Assembly (NCBI RefSeq): GCF_002482975.1 | Contig: NZ_DLHA01000017.1 | Location: forward strand, 309,688 to 373,687 | Reading direction: 5' to 3' | Length of the DNA: 64,000 nt | From: Flavobacterium sp. UBA7680 | Lineage (GTDB): Bacteria > Bacteroidota > Bacteroidia > Flavobacteriales > Flavobacteriaceae | In this document: one piece after another, positions 34,781-43,813 of the stretch | How the letters are laid out: each line of letters starts with the position of its first letter | Position numbering within the stretch: position 1 is the stretch's first letter | The notes under the pieces: generated by a model | Seen by the model: only the letters and a program-made list of their open reading frames with translations | Told to the model about the DNA's origin: nothing | Database searches by the model: none | Position numbers and translations under genes: made by a program

Positions 34781-36046
34781 TTATGATTCTATGATTATTT
34801 TATTTTTATTAAAGCTTTCTTTGACTATTAATGAAAGAACAAAGATTGGTCCCAAATAAAAGACAAAATCAAACATGGTTCCTATTGCTTGATTAAATTC
34901 TTTTAAAAAGGCTGGTATTAAGAAAAAACCATAAACTGCTAAGGCATATTTAAAAATACTTGTTATTTTAATCTCTATAATTTTTTTTCTAAAATAAGCT
35001 GCCAAGACCCCAATTATAAAGCTATAAATAATACCTCCAACGTATCCAAAAAAAATGTGCCCCCTCACAAAAAAAACTGTATTAGGACCTAAAACAACAT
35101 CATCAAATAGTGAAGAAGTACTCCAATATGTTTTAACCATCTGATAGCCCATAGGTTCATAATAATCTGTCAGCCTAAGCATTCCAAAAATACTATTGAA
35201 CTCATATAAGAAATAATCGATAAAATTAAAATTGGCAAAAGAATCTCTGACTATTTGAGTTTTATAGTAAATCATTACATCACCAAATTCCATTAATCTA
35301 AATCCTATGGCAAAAAGAGGATTACCACCTTCCTCCTCGATTTCAGCTTCTTTGATTACGATTGAAAGAAATAAAACTGCTGTAACAATCAAAAAATATT
35401 TCATTTTTGACTTGATAAGTCTTTTAATATAGATAACAGAATCAGACCATATATTATTTTGCTGATAGAGATACCAGAAAACAGCTACAATACCAAGTGC
35501 TCCCGACTTAGATCCCTGTAATATTGACAATAAAAAATAAGTGATAAACATTACAAAAAATAAAAATCTTTTTTTTGAAACAATCAATAACAGACATATA
35601 CAAATTAGCAAAAAGTTACTTAGAAAAAACACTCTTCTCATCCATCCTGTTCCTTCAACAAATCTAGATATTTTTGCTTCTGTTGGATTATCAGAAAATA
35701 AAGGTACACCTGAGAGTTTTAAAAAATAGAGACTTAATACTACATAAAGAATAAAAAAAAGTATCGTAAATATTTCAAGTAATTGTAAATCTACAAGCTT
35801 TTCAATCTTAATATCACTTCTTACAGGTAATTTAATTAATCTAAAACCGATTGTAAATGCTAAAATTGAAAAGAAAACATAGAAAAAAAAATATGAATCT
35901 GTTGATAGACTCAGGCTTGAAGCCATCATTAGAACGGTAAATAGAAAAGGGTCAAATATTGAAAGCAAATATTTCTTAAATAAAAAAAATAAAAGAAATG
36001 AAAAAAAAATGTAATAAAGACCAAAACGTAAAACTAATTCTTCCAT
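34781..36046 (-). CDS. wzy: O-antigen/capsule polymerase, Wzy-like (oligosaccharide repeat unit polymerase)
   Basis: The 421-residue protein has about eleven hydrophobic segments with a larger extracytoplasmic loop (about 230-320), the layout of Wzy/OrfX-type polymerases. A GSKSGALG stretch near residue 178 resembles a segment seen in this group. Wzy proteins share little sequence, so the call rests on topology plus its place between glycosyltransferase genes in an operon that also has wzx, wzz and an OPX gene. It would join undecaprenyl-linked repeat units in the periplasm. Confidence 0.78.
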   Translation of the reverse strand: MEELVLRFGLYYIFFSFLLFFLFKKYLLSIFDPFLFTVLMMASSLSLSTDSYFFFYVFFSILAFTIGFRLIKLPVRSDIKIEKLVDLQLLEIFTILFFILYVVLSLYFLKLSGVPLFSDNPTEAKISRFVEGTGWMRRVFFLSNFLLICICLLLIVSKKRFLFFVMFITYFLLSILQGSKSGALGIVAVFWYLYQQNNIWSDSVIYIKRLIKSKMKYFLIVTAVLFLSIVIKEAEIEEEGGNPLFAIGFRLMEFGDVMIYYKTQIVRDSFANFNFIDYFLYEFNSIFGMLRLTDYYEPMGYQMVKTYWSTSSLFDDVVLGPNTVFFVRGHIFFGYVGGIIYSFIIGVLAAYFRKKIIEIKITSIFKYALAVYGFFLIPAFLKEFNQAIGTMFDFVFYLGPIFVLSLIVKESFNKNKIIIES

Positions 36047-36103
36047 TGTCCTTTTTTAACCTGATAAAAAAATAAATATTTATTAAAATCCAGACTAATA
36101 GTC

Positions 36104-37351
36104 TTATTTCTTATTTAATCTCACTTTATTATATAATTCAATGTAACGATTGGCTATAAAAGAACTATCAAATTCTTTAACAATCTTTTCTCTTGCATTA
36201 AAACATAAATCTCTATAATTATCAGAATTCAAAACCCATTCAATTCCTGTCGCTAAGTCTTTCTCTTGGAAAGGTTTTGCTAAATATCCTGTTTTTTTAT
36301 GCTCAACAATATCCAAGAGTCCTGTATGACCAAAAGCAACAACTGGTGTACCACATGCCATAGCTTCACTAGCTGTTTGTGGTAAGGTTTCTTGTAAACT
36401 TGGTACAACCATAAGATCAACAGCACTGTAAAGAGATATTAAACTTACATCATCATGCAAATGACCTAAGTAATGTGTTTTTAACTTAAAAGGCTGTTTT
36501 TCTTTTGGCTCGCTACTGCCAAAAATAACGAACTCAATATTTTCATCATTTAATAAATCTAAAGAACCCACCAATTCTTTAAATCCTTTATTTATATCAC
36601 TTGTTGCACTCATTGCCCCAAAAAGTACCAATTTCTTATCTGTTGGTAAATTCCATAAATTTCTGGCATGCTCAGTATCTAAAGGTTTAAAAATATTTGT
36701 GTCAATTGGATTAGGTATATTGACAACTTCGTGATTTTTAAGAAGAGTGCTTTCTTTTACACAGTTCGTCATCCATTTACTTAAACCCACCACTAACATA
36801 TTGGGTAACTTAATGTAAGTTCTTTTTTTTCGATTGAAAACTTTTCTGCTTAAATCTGTATCCCGTTTACTATCTAAGCGAGGACAACCACCGCATTTTT
36901 CCTTAAACTTTTCACATTCCCACATAATATGACATCCTCCTGTAAAAGCCCAATTATCATGTAATGTCCAAATTATAGGTGCTTTAATTCTAGCTAAGTC
37001 TTCAATCCTTATCATTGCATTAGAAATCCAATGTAAATGCACTATATCTGGATTCATACTATTAATTTGAGATACTATATTATTAAAGCCTATCCAAGAA
37101 GGACTAAAAAGTGTTTTAGTTCTATTTCGATATAATTTAACTAGAAAATTATCTACAATATTTCTAATTTTTTCCCAGATATTTTGAAAAGTAGATTTAG
37201 TATACGATTCTACGGTAAAATCATCACTAAACTTATTTTGAACCAACATAATACTTTCTACCCCCTTTTCCAATAATGATTGATGTAATCTATACGAAGC
37301 TCTTGCAGCTCCTCCCATATTATCATATGCATTTACAATTAAAACCTTCAT
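36104..37351 (-). CDS. Glycosyltransferase, GT4 family (WcaC-like)
   Basis: The 415-residue GT-B protein starts KVLIVNAYDNMGGAARASYRL, has HLHWISNAMI near 99 and LHDNWAFTGGCH near 128, then a cysteine cluster (CHIMWECEKFKEKCGGCP, four Cys) typical of WcaC-like colanic-acid enzymes, and a C-terminal VVPSLQETLPQTASEAMACG donor motif near 315. The cysteine cluster may bind a metal or stabilise an insert. The donor is unknown. The gene lies between the polymerase and pyruvyltransferase genes in the Wzx/Wzy block. Confidence 0.9.
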   Translation of the reverse strand: MKVLIVNAYDNMGGAARASYRLHQSLLEKGVESIMLVQNKFSDDFTVESYTKSTFQNIWEKIRNIVDNFLVKLYRNRTKTLFSPSWIGFNNIVSQINSMNPDIVHLHWISNAMIRIEDLARIKAPIIWTLHDNWAFTGGCHIMWECEKFKEKCGGCPRLDSKRDTDLSRKVFNRKKRTYIKLPNMLVVGLSKWMTNCVKESTLLKNHEVVNIPNPIDTNIFKPLDTEHARNLWNLPTDKKLVLFGAMSATSDINKGFKELVGSLDLLNDENIEFVIFGSSEPKEKQPFKLKTHYLGHLHDDVSLISLYSAVDLMVVPSLQETLPQTASEAMACGTPVVAFGHTGLLDIVEHKKTGYLAKPFQEKDLATGIEWVLNSDNYRDLCFNAREKIVKEFDSSFIANRYIELYNKVRLNKK

Positions 37352-37395
37352 TTCTTAGATTATATAAAATACTTTTAACAGAAAGATTTTCTATG

Positions 37396-38451
37396 CTATT
37401 TATAATTATTTAAAGAAGATATCCATTTATCAATATTCTGTACTGGTAACTTTATATCGGTAACATAATCATTATCTATAAAATTTATCATGTCAAGAAC
37501 ATTTTCTCTTTTAATTACATTTAAATTAACATCTTTACTTATTTCTATGGCTCTATTATCAACAGCCAAAATCAAGGTTCTAATATTTTTTTGTAATGCT
37601 CTTACTCCTGCGTGCAATCTAGTTCCTATGTAATCAATATTCCCTTTTTCAAGTAGTGCATTATATGCCTCAATTGAAGGAGAGATAAGTTCAATGTTGT
37701 GAAAATTTTCATTAATTTCATTGTAATAATGAAAATCGTTCATACCTTGAATCCATAAATAAACCTTACTGTAATTTTCTGACAATATGCGTAACATGGT
37801 TTTATCAAGCTCACTATTTTTATGATAAAAAGTTAATGTAGTTACAACCTCATTAGCCTTAGAGGTTGGTATTTGCTTACATTTTTCAGAACTTAAACCC
37901 CATAATGTAGGACAACTAGTATTTACCACATTATTAATACCTATACTTTTTAATTTATTTGCTGTATATTCATCCCTAACAGAGTGAAGCACATCCTTAG
38001 ATAATATGGTTTTATAAATGTCAGCTGTATACTTATTAATTTCACCTTGATATTGCCACCAGCCGCAACCCATAAGCACGACCTTATTTTTTAAAAGTCG
38101 TTTATGTCCGAAATGAATTTTCCATTGAAAAATTCTTTCTAAATTTGAAGATAATAAATTTGTTCCTGAGACAAACAACAAATGACGTTCGTTCATTGAA
38201 CTCATAGCATCATGTGAGGTATAGAGTTGTGTTGGAAAATCTGTAAATAAATCGTCAGGGTATATATTTCTTAGTTTACTATAAACACTATCATAAATTA
38301 TCAAATCTCCAAGATTTGCAGTTCCAATTGAAGGATTAAGAATTCCATAATCTTTATATAGATTTGTCTGTACGTTACCATTTTGTATCTTAAATTTAGA
38401 TACAATAAAGCCTCTAAAATAGGCTTTTAAAAAAATTAGTTTTTTCATCAT
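37396..38451 (-). CDS. Polysaccharide pyruvyl transferase family protein
   Basis: The 351-residue protein shows the pyruvyltransferase-family pattern: NPSIGTANLGDLIIYDSV near 38 (the GDxxI nucleotide-loop), VLMGCGWWQYQG, SVRDEYTANKLKSIGI near 155 and the C-terminal IGTRLHAGVRALQ near 285. Such enzymes ketalise pyruvate from PEP onto sugars, adding negative charge. It may act on the repeat unit before export. Its first bases overlap the wzx stop by 4, so translation is coupled. Some family members have other activities, so the reaction is inferred. Confidence 0.85.
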   Translation of the reverse strand: MMKKLIFLKAYFRGFIVSKFKIQNGNVQTNLYKDYGILNPSIGTANLGDLIIYDSVYSKLRNIYPDDLFTDFPTQLYTSHDAMSSMNERHLLFVSGTNLLSSNLERIFQWKIHFGHKRLLKNKVVLMGCGWWQYQGEINKYTADIYKTILSKDVLHSVRDEYTANKLKSIGINNVVNTSCPTLWGLSSEKCKQIPTSKANEVVTTLTFYHKNSELDKTMLRILSENYSKVYLWIQGMNDFHYYNEINENFHNIELISPSIEAYNALLEKGNIDYIGTRLHAGVRALQKNIRTLILAVDNRAIEISKDVNLNVIKRENVLDMINFIDNDYVTDIKLPVQNIDKWISSLNNYK

Positions 38452-39827
38452 TTATTCCAAATACCTTTTGCTGTATTATTAATTATTTTAAAATATTGTA
38501 AGGGCCTAAGTATAACAGCATATATTAAGGAGCAACAGGTTGCCAAAACAACACCTGATGGACCCAATCCTAAATATTTACCAAAAAATATACTTAAGGG
38601 TATGTTTATAATCATTGTTATAATAGACGTATATAACTGTAACTTTATTTTTCCAACTCCGTTTATAAAATTCACATAAATCATATTGAACGTCATCATT
38701 AAAACAAAAAGTGCCATACTCAAAGATAAGTTCAATGGAATATCTATATTTTTTCCTATCCAAAAATTATAAAACCATTTGGATATAAAAATCATAATTA
38801 AAAGTAAAATTGGAACCAAAATCCAAATTCTTTGAACCGTTGATACCGTTTTTCTAATCCAAATAAAATCTTTATTTACATAAGCTTCTGTAAAACTAGA
38901 CCAAAATGGTGTAAGCAAAATTGTGTACCCCATTGTAACAATAGAAAAATATTTGAATGCTAAATTGTACTTTACTACATCTTCTGGACCAAATAATTTA
39001 ATAATAATGAAATTATCACTTGAAAACAAAACTAAGGAAGCGACTTGAAGTATGAAAAACTTAAATCCTAAACTTGAAATACCGTTTAAATATTCTTTTT
39101 TCCATAATCTAAATTGTGGCCTAAACATAACATATGTAGTATTGAAACTAATAAAATTAAAAACTAAAAGAATAAATACAGGAATGGCTGAAATTAAGCT
39201 CCCAAATAATAACAAAGAGCTTTTATTAGTTTTAGTAAGAAACCAAATAACAATTAGAGATAACAATTGAGAAAAAAACTGAATTTTACCATCAATAGAA
39301 TGATGCTGATCAGCTTGGTAAATAGTTACAATCAATTTCGAGACCAATTGTAATCCAAAAAAAGCAAATATTATTGGCAATAAAAGAGATAGGTCTCCAC
39401 TTAAATTTTGTCTTGTATTAAAAACTGCCGTCCAATCAATAAATTGATTTAAAATAAAAAAAATGAATACTATAAAAAGACTAATAGCTCCAATAGTAAA
39501 ATAGGCTGAACTTACATATGCTTTGGCTAACTCAAAATTGTTACTTGCTTTAGCTTCTGTAAATTTATTACGCAACCCATTTCCCAATCCAATATCAAAA
39601 AATGAAAACCAAGAAATAAAGGAACTTAATGTTAGCCAAACACCATAATTATCAGTATCCAAATAATTAATAGTTATAGGTATTAAAACAAAACTAACCG
39701 CAATAGTTCCAATCTTATAAAAAAATGACCAACCGATGTGTTTAAGAATATTTTTACTTCTTTTATTTTCAATGTCAATTTTACTTTTAATTTTATTAAT
39801 TAAATTATTATTTTTTAATTTACTCAA
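38448..39827 (-). CDS. wzx: Oligosaccharide flippase (Wzx, MATE-like superfamily)
   Basis: The 459-residue protein has about twelve to fourteen membrane segments and the early GIGNGLRNKFTEAKASNN stretch near 82, typical of PST-family flippases in Bacteroidetes capsule loci. It moves the undecaprenyl-linked repeat unit to the periplasmic face. No ATG is available near the N-terminus; the likely start is TTG 39825-39827, which directly precedes SKLKNNNL. A 458-base gap lies upstream, so an own promoter is possible. Confidence 0.92.
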   Translation of the reverse strand: MSKLKNNNLINKIKSKIDIENKRSKNILKHIGWSFFYKIGTIAVSFVLIPITINYLDTDNYGVWLTLSSFISWFSFFDIGLGNGLRNKFTEAKASNNFELAKAYVSSAYFTIGAISLFIVFIFFILNQFIDWTAVFNTRQNLSGDLSLLLPIIFAFFGLQLVSKLIVTIYQADQHHSIDGKIQFFSQLLSLIVIWFLTKTNKSSLLLFGSLISAIPVFILLVFNFISFNTTYVMFRPQFRLWKKEYLNGISSLGFKFFILQVASLVLFSSDNFIIIKLFGPEDVVKYNLAFKYFSIVTMGYTILLTPFWSSFTEAYVNKDFIWIRKTVSTVQRIWILVPILLLIMIFISKWFYNFWIGKNIDIPLNLSLSMALFVLMMTFNMIYVNFINGVGKIKLQLYTSIITMIINIPLSIFFGKYLGLGPSGVVLATCCSLIYAVILRPLQYFKIINNTAKGIWNK

Positions 39828-40285
39828 AATAATTTCACTTTTTATATTAATTCTTTTAATAAAATACTCTTTTTATTCTTACTAGCATTTCTTTCGATAA
39901 TTCATAAAATATATTTTCATCATAACCCATTTTGCATTTAAGAACTTCAATACTTTAATTTACTTTTATTGATAATTCCGGTTCTACAAAATTATCCTTC
40001 TACTAATATGTAACTGATATAAGAATTATTACATGCTACAACATTCAAAGTTTTGATTTTTTTCTTTAAATATCAATTTTAAAAATTCTAAAATTTAACT
40101 AATAATCATTGCTGAAATTTTAAAAAAACTTTAGCCCTTTTTGGTACATTAATTAATTGTCTAACGGAAAAATAAATCGATATAATGCAAAACAATTCCC
40201 CTTATTTCTCTATTAATACTGTTTCTTATTTAAAAAAAAATGTGCTTCGTCAATTATACTTCTAACTTTCAAACAATTTCAAAAG
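39828..40285. other. 458-base gene-free gap between wzz and wzx
   Basis: No coding frame is supported here on either strand. It is extremely A/T-rich. A minus-strand TAATTTTG at 39987-39994 fits the TAnnTTTG -7 consensus without a clear -33 TTG, and a nine-A run at about 40231 gives a U-run downstream of wzz but without a good stem. It may hold a promoter for wzx and the genes after it, or an untranslated RNA, but nothing stronger can be said. Confidence 0.4.
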
Positions 40286-41353
40286 TTATAACTCTTTAAT
40301 TAATTTTCTTAATACTAGCCATAACACAGTTAAAAAGCCTGCTAGAAATCCCCCCAGCACTAGTCCTTTAGCTTTGCCAAATCGTTGTTTAGGTAATGGT
40401 AAAATAGGTCTATCAATTACTTGTATCAAAGGAGTTTCTCTTCTCAATGTAACTTTGGCTAATTCTACCTGCTTTATCAACTCTGTCAATATTGCGGTAT
40501 TTGCTTGAACATCAACTTGTCGACGAGCTGATGGGGTTTTACGTACATTTAAAGCGGGATTTAAATTAAAAGTGTTATCCGTTGCAACTGCAACTCCTGT
40601 AATAGCTGCATTTAATTCTCCACGAATTGAATCAGTTTGTCGCTCCAAAATATCCATATTCATCCTTGCCTTTTTACTTTTGGTAGCGACATAAAAATCG
40701 GAAACTTTGTTAGCTAAACCTTCACAGAAGTATTTTGCAAAAAGTTCATCTGTATCAGAAACGTCAATATTTATGATCGAAATTTTTTTGTCCTTTTGCT
40801 CAACTTTTAATACTGACTTAGATAACTTCTCATACATAACTCCCATAATACTATCTTGGTCTCTTGTAAATGTCTTACGATTAGCGTTAGGCAAAAATTG
40901 AATCGACGCGAATCTTGGTTTTTCTTCCCACTTTTCACGCCACTTATTATTTTGTATATACATCTCCGCAAGTGAAATTACTTTACCATTAACATTTACA
41001 GGCAACAATAAAGTCTTTTCAACCATAGAACGTGATTTAAAGAGTTCTGTTAGGTTTGAACTTGAAAACATTCCCCCACCGCTACCTCCAACATCTAAAC
41101 CTAAGCTACTTGCCAAACCTAAAGCTCCACCAATACTATTACTATTCCCATTATCATCTTCCAATGCAAATGACAAAGTAGCTGTATAAGTTGGCTTTTT
41201 GATTAATGAATAAGTTAACCCAATAGCTGCACCAATACCGGCAATTACTATTATAGTTTTCCATTTTGTAAGTAAAAAAGCATACCATACTTTTAGATTT
41301 TCAATCAAATCTTTCAAAGAAATTTCATCATTTCCTTTAATATTATTATCCAT
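40286..41353 (-). CDS. wzz: Polysaccharide co-polymerase / chain-length determinant without kinase domain (Wzz)
   Basis: The 355-residue protein has a first membrane segment near 36-55 (TIIVIAGIGAAIGLTYSLI), a periplasmic region with YTATLSFALEDD and a glycine-rich stretch, and a second membrane segment near 328-350 after RPILPLPKQRFGKAKG, the proline-rich motif of Wzz proteins. No kinase domain follows. It would set chain length for the Wzy polymerase. It lies 9 bases after the OPX gene in the transcript. A separate co-polymerase with kinase domain, Wzc, is encoded in the adjacent block. Confidence 0.93.
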   Translation of the reverse strand: MDNNIKGNDEISLKDLIENLKVWYAFLLTKWKTIIVIAGIGAAIGLTYSLIKKPTYTATLSFALEDDNGNSNSIGGALGLASSLGLDVGGSGGGMFSSSNLTELFKSRSMVEKTLLLPVNVNGKVISLAEMYIQNNKWREKWEEKPRFASIQFLPNANRKTFTRDQDSIMGVMYEKLSKSVLKVEQKDKKISIINIDVSDTDELFAKYFCEGLANKVSDFYVATKSKKARMNMDILERQTDSIRGELNAAITGVAVATDNTFNLNPALNVRKTPSARRQVDVQANTAILTELIKQVELAKVTLRRETPLIQVIDRPILPLPKQRFGKAKGLVLGGFLAGFLTVLWLVLRKLIKEL

Positions 41354-41362
41354 AAAGAACCT

Positions 41363-43765
41363 CTATTTAAATGCTGTAACAATTAGTAATGCTAAACTGG
41401 TAATTACACTCCCAATACTAACCCATTCTCCTGTAGTCATTCTTTTAGTTTCTGGTTTTTCCGGAACTACAATTTGGGAATCTGGCTCAACTGTAGGATA
41501 TGACCTAAAGAACAGAAATGATTTAGTTACATCTGCTTTACCATTAGGATATATTATATAAGCTTTTCTCTTCCATCCCTTATTGTTCACACCTCCAACT
41601 GCATTTATGTAATATTTAAATCCTTTTCCACTTCTATATGGAATTTCCGATGTTAATAAAACATTCCCCGTAACCTTTACCCCTTCGTTATAAACGGCTA
41701 CTTCAATTTCGTCGCCTGGAAATAAGGTAACATTAGAATAATGATTTTTATTCTTTTCAATTTTTTCCCAGTTAATTGGAATAGTAGAGAATTTTATATC
41801 CGCTAATTTTTCTTTTAAAGAATCATTCTTAGATAAATTTAAATCTATACTTTCTAATTTTTCAATTTCTTCTTGTTTAATGGGTCTTTTTATTTTCATT
41901 CCCTCAATATTAGAAATAGAAGTCAATCCTCCAGCTCTCATAACTATATCATATACTCTTTCTTTTTTATTAGCCAATACATATTTCCCAGGATATGCTA
42001 CTGCGCCAGAAATAGTAACCATTTGTGGTTTTTCATAAACAGCAATTCGTCGAATATTAACAACATCAAAAGGTTTTAAAATGAAATTTTTAGCTTGTTC
42101 ATTATTATCTGATAAAATTTCAAGTTGCAGCAGTTCAATACGTTTTGGATCACTATCATTAATAACATCAGACTTAACCATTCTTGCAACTTCTACTCGT
42201 TTCGATGCAGATCCTGTTAATCCGCCTACTTGAACTATTAAATCATTTAAAGTTAGATTCTCTACATATTCATAAACGCCAGGTCTTTTAATCTCACCAT
42301 CAATAGTAACCTTATATTCTTCTCTAAAATCCAAAATAGAGTAAACTGTAACTATATCTTCTCTTTTTAATTCAATATCTGAATTAACATCTCCGGTTAA
42401 TGCCGCACTTAAATCAACATTTACAATCTCGGTAGTTAAGTCTGATTTTAGACGGATTACTCTTGCCCTCTTACTGTAAGCGTCTTCTTTAAGCCCTTCA
42501 GCTCTCGTAACAAGATCAGAAATTCTCATTCCTTCAGTAAAAGAATAATAATCTGGTCTGAATACAGCTCCTTCAATTTTAATACGATTTTCAAATCTGT
42601 TTAAAATTTTTGTAATTCTAAAGACATCTCCTGACTCTGGTTTATATGTATTAAAATCACTTTCATTTATGTCATGAACCTTAAACTCCTTTGTTGTTTT
42701 TTGAACTACATTTACAGAAGCGGTATATGCAAATTCGTTGAAACCTGAAGCAAAATTTAATAAATCAGAAAACGTTTCTCCTTTTTTCATTTCAAAAATC
42801 CCTGGACGCTTAACTTGTCCCTCAACTGTTACTCTCTGACTGTAAGCCGGAATTCTAATAACATCATTTTCTTTTAAATTTATATTATCAGACTGGTCTC
42901 CTTTAACCAAAAATCGATAAATATCTATGTTCTTATAAACTTTATTATTTCTAATTAATTCAATATTTCTATAACTTCCATTTTTACCAGGACCTCCTGC
43001 TAAATGTAGTGCATTATATACCGTAGCTAAAGATGATATAGAATAATTTCCTGGTTGTTTTCCTCCAACTATTGTTATTTTAATTGTACGTATTCGGCTT
43101 AAACTTACACTAACTTGTGATTGTCCAGACTGAACTGTACTATAAACCCTTCCTATAGCTGATTTAATTTTTTGACTTGCTGCTTCCATTAACATCCCTG
43201 AAACAGCTATTTGCCCCACATTTTGAATTGTGATTTTTCCTTCAACACTTACTGGAACAGTTGCACTATACTCTTGAATTCCATAAACACTTACTTGCAA
43301 TTCATCACCTGGCCCTAGAATATAGTTCATTGGGGTTGCCAATTTCAAATCAGGTTCAAAATTTAAGTTCGGATTATCAAAAAGGTCTGAGCCGAAAATT
43401 AAAGAATTTGCAGAATCTTTAACTTTAATGTTTGTTATTTTCTCCTGGCTTCTTCCGAATTCAATTTTATTATTTTCTTTAGTAGTACTATTATTACTAG
43501 TAGAATTCCCTAATGCATTTAGCCTAACTCTCAATTTATTAAACTCTTCTGAACTCATTCCTTTCGAAACTGCCATTGACTCGGCCTGATCTATGGTCAT
43601 ACCATTACTTTTTAGTTGTTCACTAATTTTAATGAGATCATTTTGAGATAAAGCATCCACTTTAATAGTACTTAAATCTTTAGATCTAAGTATGTCTTGT
43701 GCATTTACATAAGCAGGCGCTAATAAAATTAGAGATAGAGTAAGAACGTATAATATCTTTTTCAT
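41363..43765 (-). CDS. Large polysaccharide export protein with multiple SLBB domains (OPX, Wza-like)
   Basis: The 800-residue protein begins with a signal peptide (KKILYVLTLSLILLAP, cleavage about residue 22). A Poly_export domain (about 145-230: YILGPGDELQVSVYG) is followed by a series of SLBB repeats, seen as VEGQVKRPGIFE, IEGAVFRPDYYS, IDGEIKRPGVYE, ISGAVAYPGKY and VTGNVLLTSE, and a C-terminal membrane segment. It is three times as long as the OPX encoded at 52938-53726. It probably forms the outer-membrane/periplasm conduit for the Wzx/Wzy product. No lipobox is seen at the signal peptide. Confidence 0.94.
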   Translation of the reverse strand: MKKILYVLTLSLILLAPAYVNAQDILRSKDLSTIKVDALSQNDLIKISEQLKSNGMTIDQAESMAVSKGMSSEEFNKLRVRLNALGNSTSNNSTTKENNKIEFGRSQEKITNIKVKDSANSLIFGSDLFDNPNLNFEPDLKLATPMNYILGPGDELQVSVYGIQEYSATVPVSVEGKITIQNVGQIAVSGMLMEAASQKIKSAIGRVYSTVQSGQSQVSVSLSRIRTIKITIVGGKQPGNYSISSLATVYNALHLAGGPGKNGSYRNIELIRNNKVYKNIDIYRFLVKGDQSDNINLKENDVIRIPAYSQRVTVEGQVKRPGIFEMKKGETFSDLLNFASGFNEFAYTASVNVVQKTTKEFKVHDINESDFNTYKPESGDVFRITKILNRFENRIKIEGAVFRPDYYSFTEGMRISDLVTRAEGLKEDAYSKRARVIRLKSDLTTEIVNVDLSAALTGDVNSDIELKREDIVTVYSILDFREEYKVTIDGEIKRPGVYEYVENLTLNDLIVQVGGLTGSASKRVEVARMVKSDVINDSDPKRIELLQLEILSDNNEQAKNFILKPFDVVNIRRIAVYEKPQMVTISGAVAYPGKYVLANKKERVYDIVMRAGGLTSISNIEGMKIKRPIKQEEIEKLESIDLNLSKNDSLKEKLADIKFSTIPINWEKIEKNKNHYSNVTLFPGDEIEVAVYNEGVKVTGNVLLTSEIPYRSGKGFKYYINAVGGVNNKGWKRKAYIIYPNGKADVTKSFLFFRSYPTVEPDSQIVVPEKPETKRMTTGEWVSIGSVITSLALLIVTAFK

Positions 43766-43813
43766 ATAATTATAATTTAACCAATTTGTTTGGATACCTA
43801 GAATGTAGCTGAT

